From positions 62,001-126,000 of the forward strand of contig NZ_JOHR01000013.1 of the NCBI RefSeq assembly GCF_000719775.1: DNA of 64,000 bases, in the 5' to 3' direction. Below are positions 26,547 to 35,051 of this stretch, in pieces. A program made the translations under genes and the position numbers. The notes beneath the pieces are model-generated. The model worked only from the letters and a program-made list of their open reading frames with translations. It was not told the origin of the DNA and did no database searches. Source of the DNA: Streptomyces sp. NRRL F-5135. GTDB lineage: Bacteria > Actinomycetota > Actinomycetes > Streptomycetales > Streptomycetaceae. Each line of letters opens with the position of its first letter. The first letter of the stretch is position 1.

Positions 26547-28865
26547 ATGCCAAAGACGCGTTCGGGCGGGGGTCTGTCCGGGACCCAGCAGGCCGCCAAG
26601 TTCCTCGGTGTCAGCGTGCTCGCGGGAGCCGTGCTCGCCGGAATCGCCCTGCCGGCCTTCGGAGCACTGGGGCTCGCCGCCAAGGGGACGGTCGAAGGCT
26701 TCGACGAGATCCCCGCCAACCTCAAGACCCCGCCCCTGAGCCAGCGCACCACCATCCTGGACTCCGAGGGCGGCCGTATCGCCACGGTCTACTCCCGTGA
26801 CCGGACCGTCGTCCCGATCGAGGACATCTCCCCGTACATGCAGAAGGCGATCGTCGCGATCGAGGATTCGCGCTTCTACGAGCACGGGGCGATCGACCTC
26901 AAGGGCGTGCTGCGCGCGGTCAACCGCAACGCGCAGTCGGGCGGCGTCGCGCAAGGCGCCTCGACCCTGACCCAGCAGTATGTGAAGAACGTGTTCGTGG
27001 AGGAGGCCGGGGACGACCCCACCAAGGTCGCGCAGGCCACCCAGCAGACCCTGGGCCGAAAAATCCAGGAGCTGAAGTACGCGATTCAGGTCGAGGAGGA
27101 GCTGGGCAAGAAGAAGATCCTCGAGAACTACCTGAACATCACGTTCTTCGGCCAGCAGGCGTACGGCATCGAGGCCGCGGCCCAGCGCTACTTCTCCAAG
27201 CCGGCCAAGGACCTGAGCCTGGAGGAGTCGGCGATGCTGGCCGGCCTCGTCCAGTCGCCGAGCCGCTACGACCCGGTGAACGACGAGCAGGAGGCCGCCA
27301 AGCGGCGCAACACCGTCCTCCAGCGGATGGCCACCGTCGGCGACATCTCGCAGGCGGAGGCCGACCGGGCCAAGGCCACCCCGATCAAGCTCAAGGTGAC
27401 CCGCCCGAAGAGCGGCTGCATCACGGCGGTCAGCGGGGCCGGTTTCTTCTGTGACTACGTGCGGAAGGTGTTCCTCACCGACCCGGTCTTCGGCAAGACC
27501 CGCGAGGAGCGGGCGAAGCTCTGGAACCAGGGCGGCCTGACGATCCGTACGACCATGGACCCGCAGGCGCAGGAGTCGGTCCAGCAGTCGATCAAGAACC
27601 ATGTGAACCAGAGTGACTCGGTCGCCACGGCGGTGACCCTGGTCGAGCCCGGCAGCGGCAAGATCCTGGGGATGGGGCAGTCCAGGCCGTACGGCTATGG
27701 CAAGAACGAGACCGAGATCAACCTGTCGGTCGACCACGACATGGGCGGCTCGAACTTCGGCTTCCCGACGGGATCCACCTTCAAGCCGTTCCTGGCCACG
27801 GCGGCCATCGAGCGTGGCGTACCGGCGACGCAGTCGTACCCGTCGCCGTACAAGATGCCGTACCCGGCCTCGATCCAGACGTGCAGCGGCAGGCCGTGGG
27901 TCAACACGGACAACGACACGGCGGAGAACGAGAACGAGTCCGAGGTCGGTCCGTACGACCTGAAGGAGGCGATGGCCCTTTCGGTCAACACCTACTTCGT
28001 GCAGATGATCGGGCAGATCGGCATGTGCCCGGTGACGGAGTCGATCGCGAAGCTCGGCGTGGTCCAGGGTGACGGGAAGAAGCTTCCCGAGTCGCCGTCG
28101 GCGCTGACGCTGGGCTCGCAGGGCATCTCACCCCTGCGGATGGCCAGCGCGTACGCGGCCTTCGCGAACCAGGGCACCTACTGCACGCCGATCGCCGTCT
28201 CCTCGATCAAGACGGCGACGGGCGAGAGCCTGAAGGTGCCGAAGACGAGCTGCAGCCGGGCCATGTCGGAGAACACGGCGAACACGATCAACACCCTGCT
28301 GATGGGCGTGACGGACTCGGGTACCGGTAAGACGGCCGGCCTGACGAGCCGGGACAACGCGGGCAAGACGGGTACGACCGACGGCCGCAAGAATGCGTGG
28401 TTCGTGGGCTACACCCCGAACATGTCCGGCGCGGTGTGGGTCGGCAGCCCGTCGCAGCAGGTGGAGATGACGGACATCACCATCGGCGGCGTCTACCACG
28501 ACCTGGTGTTCGGTGGCGCGGTGCCGGGACCGATCTGGAAGGACGCCGTCACGGGCGCGCTGGACGGCAAGGAGGCGCCCAGCTTCACGACGGTCAACAT
28601 CCCGGACGGGCCGAAGGGCGGAGACCAGGACAAGCCGGACGACGGCGGGAACAACCAGGACCCGGGCCGGGGCAACGGCAACGGCGATCAGGACAACAAG
28701 CCGGACGACGGCAATCAGGACGGCAGCCCGTGGCCGCCACCCGCCGAAGGCGGCAACCAGAACGGCGGGAACGGAAACGGCGGGAACGGGAACGGCAGGA
28801 ACGGCGGGAACGGCTGGCCCGGGTGGCCCGGAGGTCCCGACGACGGCGGCGGAAACTTCCCGTAG
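26547..28865 (+). CDS. Class A penicillin-binding protein (transglycosylase/transpeptidase)
   Basis: Bifunctional peptidoglycan synthase of 772 aa. One N-terminal membrane helix (about residues 18-45) is followed by the GT51 domain with EDSRFYEHGAIDLKG and QGASTLTQQYVKN. The transpeptidase domain follows, with SxxK in GSTFKPF (about 410), SVN (about 477) and KTGTTDG (about 607). The last 90 residues are a low-complexity Gly/Asn/Asp/Pro tail, probably disordered and extracytoplasmic. A perfect 16-bp terminator follows. The ATG at 26547 is the first in frame after the promoter region. Adjacent and divergent to wblA, as in other Streptomyces. Confidence 0.95.
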   Translation: MPKTRSGGGLSGTQQAAKFLGVSVLAGAVLAGIALPAFGALGLAAKGTVEGFDEIPANLKTPPLSQRTTILDSEGGRIATVYSRDRTVVPIEDISPYMQKAIVAIEDSRFYEHGAIDLKGVLRAVNRNAQSGGVAQGASTLTQQYVKNVFVEEAGDDPTKVAQATQQTLGRKIQELKYAIQVEEELGKKKILENYLNITFFGQQAYGIEAAAQRYFSKPAKDLSLEESAMLAGLVQSPSRYDPVNDEQEAAKRRNTVLQRMATVGDISQAEADRAKATPIKLKVTRPKSGCITAVSGAGFFCDYVRKVFLTDPVFGKTREERAKLWNQGGLTIRTTMDPQAQESVQQSIKNHVNQSDSVATAVTLVEPGSGKILGMGQSRPYGYGKNETEINLSVDHDMGGSNFGFPTGSTFKPFLATAAIERGVPATQSYPSPYKMPYPASIQTCSGRPWVNTDNDTAENENESEVGPYDLKEAMALSVNTYFVQMIGQIGMCPVTESIAKLGVVQGDGKKLPESPSALTLGSQGISPLRMASAYAAFANQGTYCTPIAVSSIKTATGESLKVPKTSCSRAMSENTANTINTLLMGVTDSGTGKTAGLTSRDNAGKTGTTDGRKNAWFVGYTPNMSGAVWVGSPSQQVEMTDITIGGVYHDLVFGGAVPGPIWKDAVTGALDGKEAPSFTTVNIPDGPKGGDQDKPDDGGNNQDPGRGNGNGDQDNKPDDGNQDGSPWPPPAEGGNQNGGNGNGGNGNGRNGGNGWPGWPGGPDDGGGNFP

Positions 28866-28910
28866 GCCATCCATAGGAGACGCCTGAACAAGGGCGATTC
28901 CTGAACGAAG

Positions 28911-28950
28911 GCGCCCGGCCGGTGACATTTCTTGGTCACCGGCCGGGCGC
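28911..28950 (+). terminator. Terminator after the penicillin-binding protein gene
   Basis: Perfect 16-bp inverted repeat (28911-28926 and 28935-28950) with an 8-nt loop, followed by TTTCG. It also faces the convergent YqeY gene and may act in both directions. Confidence 0.88.
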
Positions 28951-29065
28951 TTTCGTACGGGTACGGGGCGCCGAGCACCCGAGTGCAGAAGCCGCAGGCC
29001 GACCGGCGTCACCCGAGAAGAGGTGTCACCCGAGAAGGGGTATCAGCCGCGGACAGGGGGCCTGA

Positions 29066-29533
29066 TCATCCGGCGGCGAGGGACTTCTTCACCAGGGCGG
29101 CGACGCGGCCTCCCTCGGCCAGCCCCGCGACCTTCGGGCTGACGATCTTCATCACGGCGCCCATGGCCCGCGGCCCCTCGGCCCCCGCGGACTTCGCCTC
29201 CGCCACGGCCTGAGCCACGATCGCGGCCAGTTCCTCGTCGCTCAGCTGCTGGGGCAGGTACGCGTCGAGAACGGCACTCTCCGCCTTCTCCCGCTCGGCC
29301 TGCTCGGCGCGGCCACCCTGCGTGAACGCCTCCGCCGCCTCCCGGCGCTTCTTCGCCTCCCGGGCGATCACCTGGCGCACCTCGTCGTCGGAGAGCTCGC
29401 GCGCCGACGTGCCCGCGACCTCCTCCTTGGTGATCGCGGAGAGGGTCAGCCGGAGCGTGGCGGAGCGCAGCTCGTCACGCGCCCTGATGGCCTCGGTGAG
29501 GTCTTCCTTCAGCTTGGACTTAAGGCTGGTCAT
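29066..29533 (-). CDS. GatB/YqeY domain protein
   Basis: Cytosolic protein of 155 aa. It starts MTSLKSKLKEDLTEAIRARDELRSATLRL and contains the VIAREAKKRREAAEAF and LDAYLPQQLSDEELAAIV motifs typical of YqeY, then the PKVAGLAEGGRVAALVKKSL end. YqeY resembles the tail domain of GatB of the tRNA amidotransferase; its own role is unclear. The ATG at 29533 lies 76 nt from the divergent metallophosphoesterase start. Confidence 0.92.
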   Translation of the reverse strand: MTSLKSKLKEDLTEAIRARDELRSATLRLTLSAITKEEVAGTSARELSDDEVRQVIAREAKKRREAAEAFTQGGRAEQAEREKAESAVLDAYLPQQLSDEELAAIVAQAVAEAKSAGAEGPRAMGAVMKIVSPKVAGLAEGGRVAALVKKSLAAG

Positions 29534-29609
29534 GCGGTCAGTGTGGCAGGTGCGCCGAGGTGGCCGCCCACGGATTTCACACCGGTACGGCGTCTGCGAC
29601 GATGGGCGC

Positions 29610-30536
29610 ATGCGCGCACGCTACGCAGTACCTCTGGGAATCTCGGCAGTCGGCGCGGCCGGCCTCGCCTACGCCGTCGGTTTCGAAGCACGATCGTTCC
29701 GGCTACGACGGATTTCCGTGCCGGTGCTCCCGAAGGGGATGCGTGATCTGCGGGTCCTCCAGGTCTCCGACATCCACATGGTGAGCGGCCAGCACAAGAA
29801 GCGGCGCTGGCTGCAGTCGCTGGCCGGCCTGCGCCCCGATTTCGTCGTGAACACGGGCGACAACCTGTCCGACCCCGAGGGCGTACCGGAAGTGCTGGAC
29901 GCCCTGGGACCGCTGATGGAGTTCCCGGGGGTCTACGTCTTCGGTTCGAACGACTACTACGGGCCCAGGCCCCGCAACCCCGCCCGCTACCTCCTGGAGA
30001 AGGTGCAGGGACGCCACGGTCTGAACGGCAATCCGCCGGTCGTCGGGGCGGTCCACAACCCCTGGGAACCGATGCGGGACGCCTTCGACGCGGCGGGCTG
30101 GGTCGGCCTGAGCAATACCCGCGGCCGGCTGAAGCTGGACGGCCGCGAGATCGCGTTCACCGGCCTCGACGACCCGCACATCAAGCGGGACCGCTACGAG
30201 CGGGTCGCGGGCGGCCCCGAGGCGGACGCGGACTTCTCGGTCGCCGTGGTCCACGCCCCCTACCTGCGCACCCTGGACGCCTTCACCGCGGACGGTTACC
30301 CGCTGGTACTGGCCGGTCACACCCACGGGGGCCAGATCTGCATCCCCTTCTACGGAGCGCTGATCACCAACTGCGACCTGGACACGGACCGCGTCAAGGG
30401 CCTCTCCACCCACCGGGCCGAGGGGAACACCGCGTACCTCCACGTCTCGGCGGGCTGCGGCACCAACCGCTACACCCCCGCCCGCTTCGCCTGCCCCCCG
30501 GAAGCCACCCTCCTGACCCTGACCGCCCGCGCCTGA
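29610..30536 (+). CDS. Calcineurin-like metallophosphoesterase
   Basis: Protein of 308 aa. A hydrophobic N-terminus (GISAVGAAGLAYAVGF) suggests a membrane anchor. Metal ligands are VSDIHM (DxH), NTGDN (GD), GSND (in place of GNH/E), then VVHAP and AGHTHGGQ. The GSND variant keeps a ligand-capable Asn. YkuE/YaeI-like enzymes of this plan hydrolyse phosphodiesters, with lipid-linked substrates in some cases. It is the last gene before tRNA-Pro. Confidence 0.9.
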   Translation: MRARYAVPLGISAVGAAGLAYAVGFEARSFRLRRISVPVLPKGMRDLRVLQVSDIHMVSGQHKKRRWLQSLAGLRPDFVVNTGDNLSDPEGVPEVLDALGPLMEFPGVYVFGSNDYYGPRPRNPARYLLEKVQGRHGLNGNPPVVGAVHNPWEPMRDAFDAAGWVGLSNTRGRLKLDGREIAFTGLDDPHIKRDRYERVAGGPEADADFSVAVVHAPYLRTLDAFTADGYPLVLAGHTHGGQICIPFYGALITNCDLDTDRVKGLSTHRAEGNTAYLHVSAGCGTNRYTPARFACPPEATLLTLTARA

Positions 30537-30705
30537 CCCGTCGGCACTCCCTGGCCCCCGGGCGCCTGGTCCCCCGGCCCCTGCGCCCGGGGGACCAGCG
30601 CCTACGGGGCCCGGGGCCCGGGCGGGACCGGGCCCCGTAAACCGGATTTCGTCTCCGGCCAGCGGTGGGCTAAAGTAATCGATGTCGCCGCGACAAGGGC
30701 GACAT

Positions 30706-30779
30706 CGGGGTGTAGCGCAGCTTGGCAGCGCGCTTCGTTCGGGACGAAGAGGTCGTGGGTTCAAATCCCGCCACCCCGA
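30706..30779 (+). tRNA. tRNA-Pro (anticodon CGG)
   Basis: A 74-nt cloverleaf. The acceptor stem is CGGGGTG/CACCCCG with discriminator A. The anticodon stem is CTTCG/CGAAG around loop TTCGGGA (anticodon CGG). The T-arm is GTGGGTTCAAATCCCGC. No CCA is encoded. The 3' 42 nt are part of the 46-bp repeat flanking the island, so the island insertion rebuilt the tRNA end. Confidence 0.97.
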
Positions 30780-30783
30780 CAGC
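30738..30783. repeat. attL: 46-bp direct repeat inside tRNA-Pro
   Basis: Positions 30738-30783, from the anticodon loop to just past the tRNA 3' end, are repeated without mismatch at 43164-43209. This is the usual core overlap of tyrosine-integrase elements that insert into tRNA genes. Confidence 0.95.
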
Positions 30784-30790
30784 TATAACA

Positions 30791-30832
30791 GCAGGTGAGG
30801 CACCTAGGAATGTTCCTAGGTGCCTCGCCTGC
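30791..30832. terminator. Island-side terminator next to attL
   Basis: The 20-nt arms 30791-30810 and 30813-30832 pair with a single G-U at the sixth position and a TG between them. Placed directly after attL it ends both tRNA-Pro readthrough and the minus-strand integrase remnant. Confidence 0.85.
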
Positions 30833-30858
30833 TCTTGCCTGCGTGTCTATCTGCGTGA

Positions 30859-31131
30859 CTACCGCTCCGGGGCCCGCTTGAAGATGCCGTCCATGACCAC
30901 TGCGCCGGTCTGGATCACGGGCCGGATCTGCTTCCGGTAGACCTCCTCGGTCACGGCCGTACCGGAGTGCCCGACGAGCCGGGAGATCTCCTCCAGCGGG
31001 ACGCCACGGTCAGAGAGCAGCGACACGAAACTGTGCCGGAGCTCCCGGGGCGTCCACTCGTCGGCGTTGATCCCGTCGACGCCCTTGAGCGCCTGGCGGA
31101 AGGCGCGGCTGCCTTGCGTGACCCTGGGCAC
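30859..31131 (-). pseudogene. C-terminal remnant of a tyrosine site-specific integrase
   Basis: About 90 residues survive of an integrase normally near 400. They hold the catalytic-domain end: TPRELRHSFVSLL (HxxR-type box region), then LVGHSGTAVTEEVYRKQI with the second His and the nucleophilic Tyr. An in-frame TAG lies six codons upstream of the GTG at 31131, and no integrase N-terminus follows further upstream. The orientation and closeness to attL are those of the int gene of Streptomyces integrative elements. It is presumed non-functional. Confidence 0.88.
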
Positions 31132-31143
31132 CAGGCGGCGGGC

Positions 31144-31515
31144 CTAGCGCAGTGGTCTGAGCCGGTTGCGTTCAATGATGCTCTCGAGTCGTTTCACGGT
31201 CTTGCCCACGGCGTAGCGGGTGGCGGGCCGCCAGCTTTTCGAGCCAAGTGGCCTTGCAGGTACAAGGGGGTTGAGGGTTTCGCTGCACGTGCAGGACAGT
31301 GCGGGTGCGGGCGGAGGTTCCGAAACCCCCGGCGGACGCGGGCCGGGGTGAGCCGGCCGGGCTCGGCGGGCTTCTCCCTCTGCGACCGTCACCACGGGCG
31401 TCAGGCCAGGTGGCCTGTCGCCATCGACAGTGGTGAAGACATGGCGCCCAGGATTCAACTCCGGCCGCATACCACTCAGCAGTTTCCCCAGATTCCTCTC
31501 GCCACTCTTGTTCAC
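31144..31515 (-). CDS. Hypothetical protein or remnant, between integrase fragment and ind8
   Basis: An open frame of 123 aa starting with GTG at 31515. The sequence is basic with a Pro-rich middle and the helical end RYAVGKTVKRLESIIERNRLRPLR. No family is recognised. It lies where the middle of the integrase gene and its companion genes would have been and may be a scrambled remnant rather than a gene. The 31132-31548 gap holds nothing else. Confidence 0.25.
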   Translation of the reverse strand: MNKSGERNLGKLLSGMRPELNPGRHVFTTVDGDRPPGLTPVVTVAEGEARRARPAHPGPRPPGVSEPPPAPALSCTCSETLNPLVPARPLGSKSWRPATRYAVGKTVKRLESIIERNRLRPLR

Positions 31516-31548
31516 CAGACTATGCGCCCTACACGATCCCGCCCCCGC

Positions 31549-32667
31549 CTACCTGAGGCGGTGGGCAACTTGCCCCTGGCTCAGGGCGCTGACCCTGTGC
31601 CGTACCGCTTCGAGCAGGTGCCGGTGTGCCGACTCACATCCCACTGAAATCCGCACGCCCTGTCCCGGATAGACCCTCACCTTGATCCCCGCGCCCTGAG
31701 CCGTGGCAGCGAAGCTCTCCGCGGAGCTCCCGAGCGGGATCCAGATGAAGTTTCCGCACGAGGGCAGGGGCGAGAGCCCTTCGGCGTCGAGGGCCGCGTG
31801 CAGATCGGTGCGCAGTTTCCTCGTGTGCGCCATCCGTTCGGCGAGTGCGTCCTGTTGTTCCAGTGAGACGATCGCAGCGAGCTCAGCGGTGCGAGTGACA
31901 GAGAAGGGAATGGCGGTCTTGCGAGCGCGTTCCAGGATGTCTGGCGCGGCGAGCGCGTAGCCGACTCGCAGTCCCGCCAGCCCGTACGCCTTGGAGAAGG
32001 TTCTCAGGAGTACGACCCTGGGGTCCCGGCGGAGAATATCGAGGTCGCGTGGCTCCTTCGCCTCGTCGAATTCGATGTAGGCCTCGTCGAGAACGACGGT
32101 CACGTGCCGGGGAAGGTCTGCGAGGAATTCGCGCAGATCGGTGTCCGGCAGGCGGCTCCCCGAGGGGTTGTGCGGGGAGCACAGTACAACGACTCGCGTG
32201 CGGGGGGTCACTCTGGCCAGAATCTCCGGCAGATCATGCTCTCCGAGTTCGGTGAGAGGCACCGGCAGGCGCCTCGCCCCCGCAACGGCGATCAGCAGGG
32301 GGTAGGCGTCGAAACACGGCAAGGCGTGGATCACCTCGTCACCGTCACTGCACAGGGAGAGCAGGAGTTGCTGGAGCACACCGGCACTGCCGGGGCCGAC
32401 CAGCACTTTCCGCGTGTCGATGCCGAAGTGCCGGGAGAGCGCCCGTACCAATGAGCCGGCGGTGGGGTCCGGGTACTGGTTGGTGTGCAAGCCCCCTTGC
32501 CGCACCGCCTCCGCCACTGCGGGCAACGGAGGCAGGGCGGATTCATTGTTCGACAGGTCCCATACGAACCGGTCCTCGTCCTCTGCCGCCGCGTCCTCTT
32601 GTCGATAGGCGGGGAGGCGGTCAATTTCGGTAATTCTCCCGAAGCCGGGGGCGGGTGTCGATGACAT
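31549..32667 (-). CDS. ind8: PLP-dependent aminotransferase (HisC-like), Ind8-like tryptophan transaminase
   Basis: Fold-type I aminotransferase of 372 aa. It has the HisC-like NESALPPLP start, the CSPHNPSGS motif, VVLDEAYIEFDEA, and the PLP-lysine motif RTFSKAYGLAGLRVGYALA (about 220-238). The substrate-defining residues cannot be read by eye. In the indolmycin pathway the aminotransferase converts L-tryptophan to indolepyruvate, which fits the cluster. It is the last gene of the eight-gene minus-strand operon, 69 nt after ind7, with its own AGGAGG 5 nt before the ATG. Confidence 0.85.
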   Translation of the reverse strand: MSSTPAPGFGRITEIDRLPAYRQEDAAAEDEDRFVWDLSNNESALPPLPAVAEAVRQGGLHTNQYPDPTAGSLVRALSRHFGIDTRKVLVGPGSAGVLQQLLLSLCSDGDEVIHALPCFDAYPLLIAVAGARRLPVPLTELGEHDLPEILARVTPRTRVVVLCSPHNPSGSRLPDTDLREFLADLPRHVTVVLDEAYIEFDEAKEPRDLDILRRDPRVVLLRTFSKAYGLAGLRVGYALAAPDILERARKTAIPFSVTRTAELAAIVSLEQQDALAERMAHTRKLRTDLHAALDAEGLSPLPSCGNFIWIPLGSSAESFAATAQGAGIKVRVYPGQGVRISVGCESAHRHLLEAVRHRVSALSQGQVAHRLR

Positions 32668-32736
32668 AACGGCCTCCTCTCCGTCGATGGTCGATGGTCG
32701 ATGAGCGAGGGCGGGCGCCAGGCGTTGTCGGGCGTC

Positions 32737-33450
32737 TCATGCTGTTCCGCGCACCAGGAGGAACTGCGGGTGGGGCGTCGGGTCGGCCGGTGGCGGTGGC
32801 AGGTGCTCGACCGTGACCTCGTGGAAGCCCGCGGCTTCCAGGGCATGTACGTAGTCCGTGACGCGCCAGTAGTAGTCCTGTAGGCGCAGTACGCCCTTTT
32901 CCGTGGTCAGGACGGTGGTCATCGGGTCGCCGGGTTGATAGACCCGGTCCGGCTCCCCGTTGCGGAGGGTGGCGAACTGGATGCCCACGCTGCCTGGGTG
33001 TGTGTTGAGCACCGCGAGCGTTGCTCCGGGGGCGAGGGTTCTCCTGATCCGGCGGCAGATCTCGACCTGGGTGTCGCTGTCCGCCATCTGCATGAGTACG
33101 AAGCAGCTCATGCAGCCACCGATTTCCTTGTCGCCCAGGAAGTCCAGCTGCGAGTCGGGCACATGCCGGTACGTGACGAGCGGGTGGGAGTGCTGGGACC
33201 GGGCTAGATCGATCATCGACGACGAGATGTCGACGGCAATGACCCTGCGGCCGTACTTCTCCGCGACATGCCGGTCCACGAAGCCCGGTCCGCATCCGTA
33301 GTCCAGGATGGGCGGGGCGTTGTCCGAGTCCGTCGTGGCGAGTGCGAGGCTGCGGAATACCGCGGGATATCCCATGGGTTCCCACTGTGCCGCTGCGGTG
33401 TTCCTGGAGTAGTCCTCAGCCGACTCCGATGTCTCCCAGTCCGTGTGCAT
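32737..33450 (-). CDS. ind7: SAM-dependent methyltransferase, Ind7-like N-methyltransferase
   Basis: Class I methyltransferase of 237 aa. Motif I is ILDYGCGPGFV (about residues 48-58), with the acidic ribose-binding end in VIAVDISSSM and a later GGCMSCFVLMQM post-motif. By position it corresponds to the enzyme that N-methylates the amino-oxazolinone in the last step of indolmycin synthesis. The reading frame overlaps the end of ind6 by 35 nt. GAGAGGAG lies about 10 nt upstream of the ATG. Confidence 0.8.
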   Translation of the reverse strand: MHTDWETSESAEDYSRNTAAAQWEPMGYPAVFRSLALATTDSDNAPPILDYGCGPGFVDRHVAEKYGRRVIAVDISSSMIDLARSQHSHPLVTYRHVPDSQLDFLGDKEIGGCMSCFVLMQMADSDTQVEICRRIRRTLAPGATLAVLNTHPGSVGIQFATLRNGEPDRVYQPGDPMTTVLTTEKGVLRLQDYYWRVTDYVHALEAAGFHEVTVEHLPPPPADPTPHPQFLLVRGTA

Positions 33451-34105
33451 GCGGGTTCAACTCCTCTCGGCGGGCCGCGGCGGCCAGCGTCCGGTACAGC
33501 TCGGTGGCCGGCCACAGATCGTGATCGCGGTCAGCGGGATCCACGATGCAGGCCGTGATCCCAGCCTTGGCACAGACTTCCAGTGCCTCGATCACATCGG
33601 GGTCGAGTCCTTCGGTCAGCCGGGGCAGGGCCGGCGGTACGGACAGCGGCTGCCTCGTCCCCGCGGTCGAGGGAACGGCGAGCCCGCCCCCCGGCGCACA
33701 GCCCGCCGCGACGACGGCCAGTACGGGTGCGGGTGCTTCCGCGAGCTGAGCGCGACCGGCCGCGAAGGCCGAGGTGCGCGAGTGCTCGTTGTCGTCGGCG
33801 ATGAAGTGCGCCACGAGGGGCGGTCCGGCGGCGCGGCAGGCGTGGTCGAGCAGTTCCAGCACGTACAGCGCGGACATGGAGACGTCGGACTCGATCCCAA
33901 GAGGTCCGGCGGTCCACGGCTCGTGCCAGCAGCACAGCACGCAGATCTCCGGAGCCCGATCGGCGTGCACGCGGACCTCTAGAGCGTTCGACATCTCCGG
34001 TGTCCGTCTCACCACGGCCGCGGTGCCGGTGTGGCTGAGCTGGTCCTCCAGCCAGGCGGAGGCGCCGACCGGGGTCTTGTCCCTGTTCTGGTCATCGGAC
34101 GACAT
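33416..34105 (-). CDS. ind6: Ind6-like chaperone/gatekeeper protein of unknown fold
   Basis: Protein of 229 aa with no family I can name with confidence. In the middle, ICVLCCWHEPWTAG... followed by PPLVAHFIADDNEHSR faintly resembles a metallopeptidase (M20/M28) core with most ligands lost. This is only a visual impression. By position it equals Ind6, described as chaperone-like and as the factor that steers the Ind3 reaction to the oxazolinone rather than to a shunt product. The ATG at 34105 lies inside the ind5 end (14-nt overlap), so stoichiometric coexpression with Ind5 and Ind3 is likely. Confidence 0.7.
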   Translation of the reverse strand: MSSDDQNRDKTPVGASAWLEDQLSHTGTAAVVRRTPEMSNALEVRVHADRAPEICVLCCWHEPWTAGPLGIESDVSMSALYVLELLDHACRAAGPPLVAHFIADDNEHSRTSAFAAGRAQLAEAPAPVLAVVAAGCAPGGGLAVPSTAGTRQPLSVPPALPRLTEGLDPDVIEALEVCAKAGITACIVDPADRDHDLWPATELYRTLAAAARREELNPHAHGLGDIGVG

Positions 34106-35051
34106 TGACCGGTTCCCCCTTCAGGAAGCCGCTCACATTTGCCAGGATTTCGGTCAGGTTGTCCTGGCGTGCAGCCCGGCTGTACCACGCGATCCCGGGC
34201 GTGAGCAGGGTGTTGGGCTGAGCCGAGAGTGTGGGTACGAGCTCCGCTGGGGCATCGTCCAGGGCGATGCCGCCGAGTTCGCCCGCCCGGTGCCGGTCTG
34301 CCAGGGCGTGCATGGCGAAAGTCTGTGCGCGGGAGACGCTCACGACCACGCAGCCCGGCCTGAGCAGACCGATGAGTTCCTCGCTGAGCAGCTCACTGGT
34401 GCGCTCGTTGGACGGCACTTGCACGGACAGCACATCGCTGCGTCGTGCCAGTTCCTCCAGGCCCACGACCTCGACGCCGGGTACCGCGCGTCCTTCCCGG
34501 TTGCTTCCCAGCACGCGCATGCCCAGGGCACTGGCACGGCGCGCGACCGCCCTGCCGATCCTGCCCGTACCGACGAGGCCGAGCACCGAACCGCGGAGGT
34601 CCCCGCCCAGGAAGGGCGGATAGCGGTGGGCCACCCCGGCGGCGCCGGCACGGCTCGCCGGAAGGATCCGGCGGCTCAGTGTTCCGATGCACGCGATGAC
34701 GTACTCGGCCACGGCGGACACCGAGTAGTCCGGGCAGTGCGACACACTGATACCGAGTTCACGGGTGGCGCCCAGATCGATCTGGTCCGTGGCCGAGAGC
34801 AGGGTGGAGATGTGCCGAACGCCTCCTGATCCGGCTGTGCTCCGTACCGCTCGCAGCAGGTCCGCGGACAGTCGGGTCCACTCGACGAGTGCCACATCGG
34901 CTGTCGCGAGCCTGCGCACAGCCTCCCGCTGGTCGGGCCGGTCGTAGTGCACCCGTACCGTGCCCAGGGCGGACAGCTGTCGCAGGAAGCCCGCGGTCAG
35001 ATAGGTCGGTTCGTCGAGACATACGATGCGCGGACTTCCCGTGGCGCTCAT
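34092..35051 (-). CDS. ind5: 2-hydroxyacid-dehydrogenase-fold imine reductase, Ind5-like
   Basis: Protein of 319 aa of the D-2-hydroxyacid dehydrogenase superfamily. The Rossmann motif is LVGTGRIGRAV (about 155-165), and the dimer region SVSHCPDYSVSAVAEYVI is typical. The usual catalytic set is altered: the Arg in VSVSRAQ is present, but the catalytic His of TPHIA is replaced (TPGIAWYS). That fits a reductase of an imine rather than of a 2-keto acid. In indolmycin synthesis Ind5 reduces 4,5-dehydro-2-iminoarginine made by Ind4. The ATG at 35051 overlaps the ind4 stop (ATGA); longer in-frame upstream sequence is antisense noise within ind4. Confidence 0.85.
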   Translation of the reverse strand: MSATGSPRIVCLDEPTYLTAGFLRQLSALGTVRVHYDRPDQREAVRRLATADVALVEWTRLSADLLRAVRSTAGSGGVRHISTLLSATDQIDLGATRELGISVSHCPDYSVSAVAEYVIACIGTLSRRILPASRAGAAGVAHRYPPFLGGDLRGSVLGLVGTGRIGRAVARRASALGMRVLGSNREGRAVPGVEVVGLEELARRSDVLSVQVPSNERTSELLSEELIGLLRPGCVVVSVSRAQTFAMHALADRHRAGELGGIALDDAPAELVPTLSAQPNTLLTPGIAWYSRAARQDNLTEILANVSGFLKGEPVNVVR

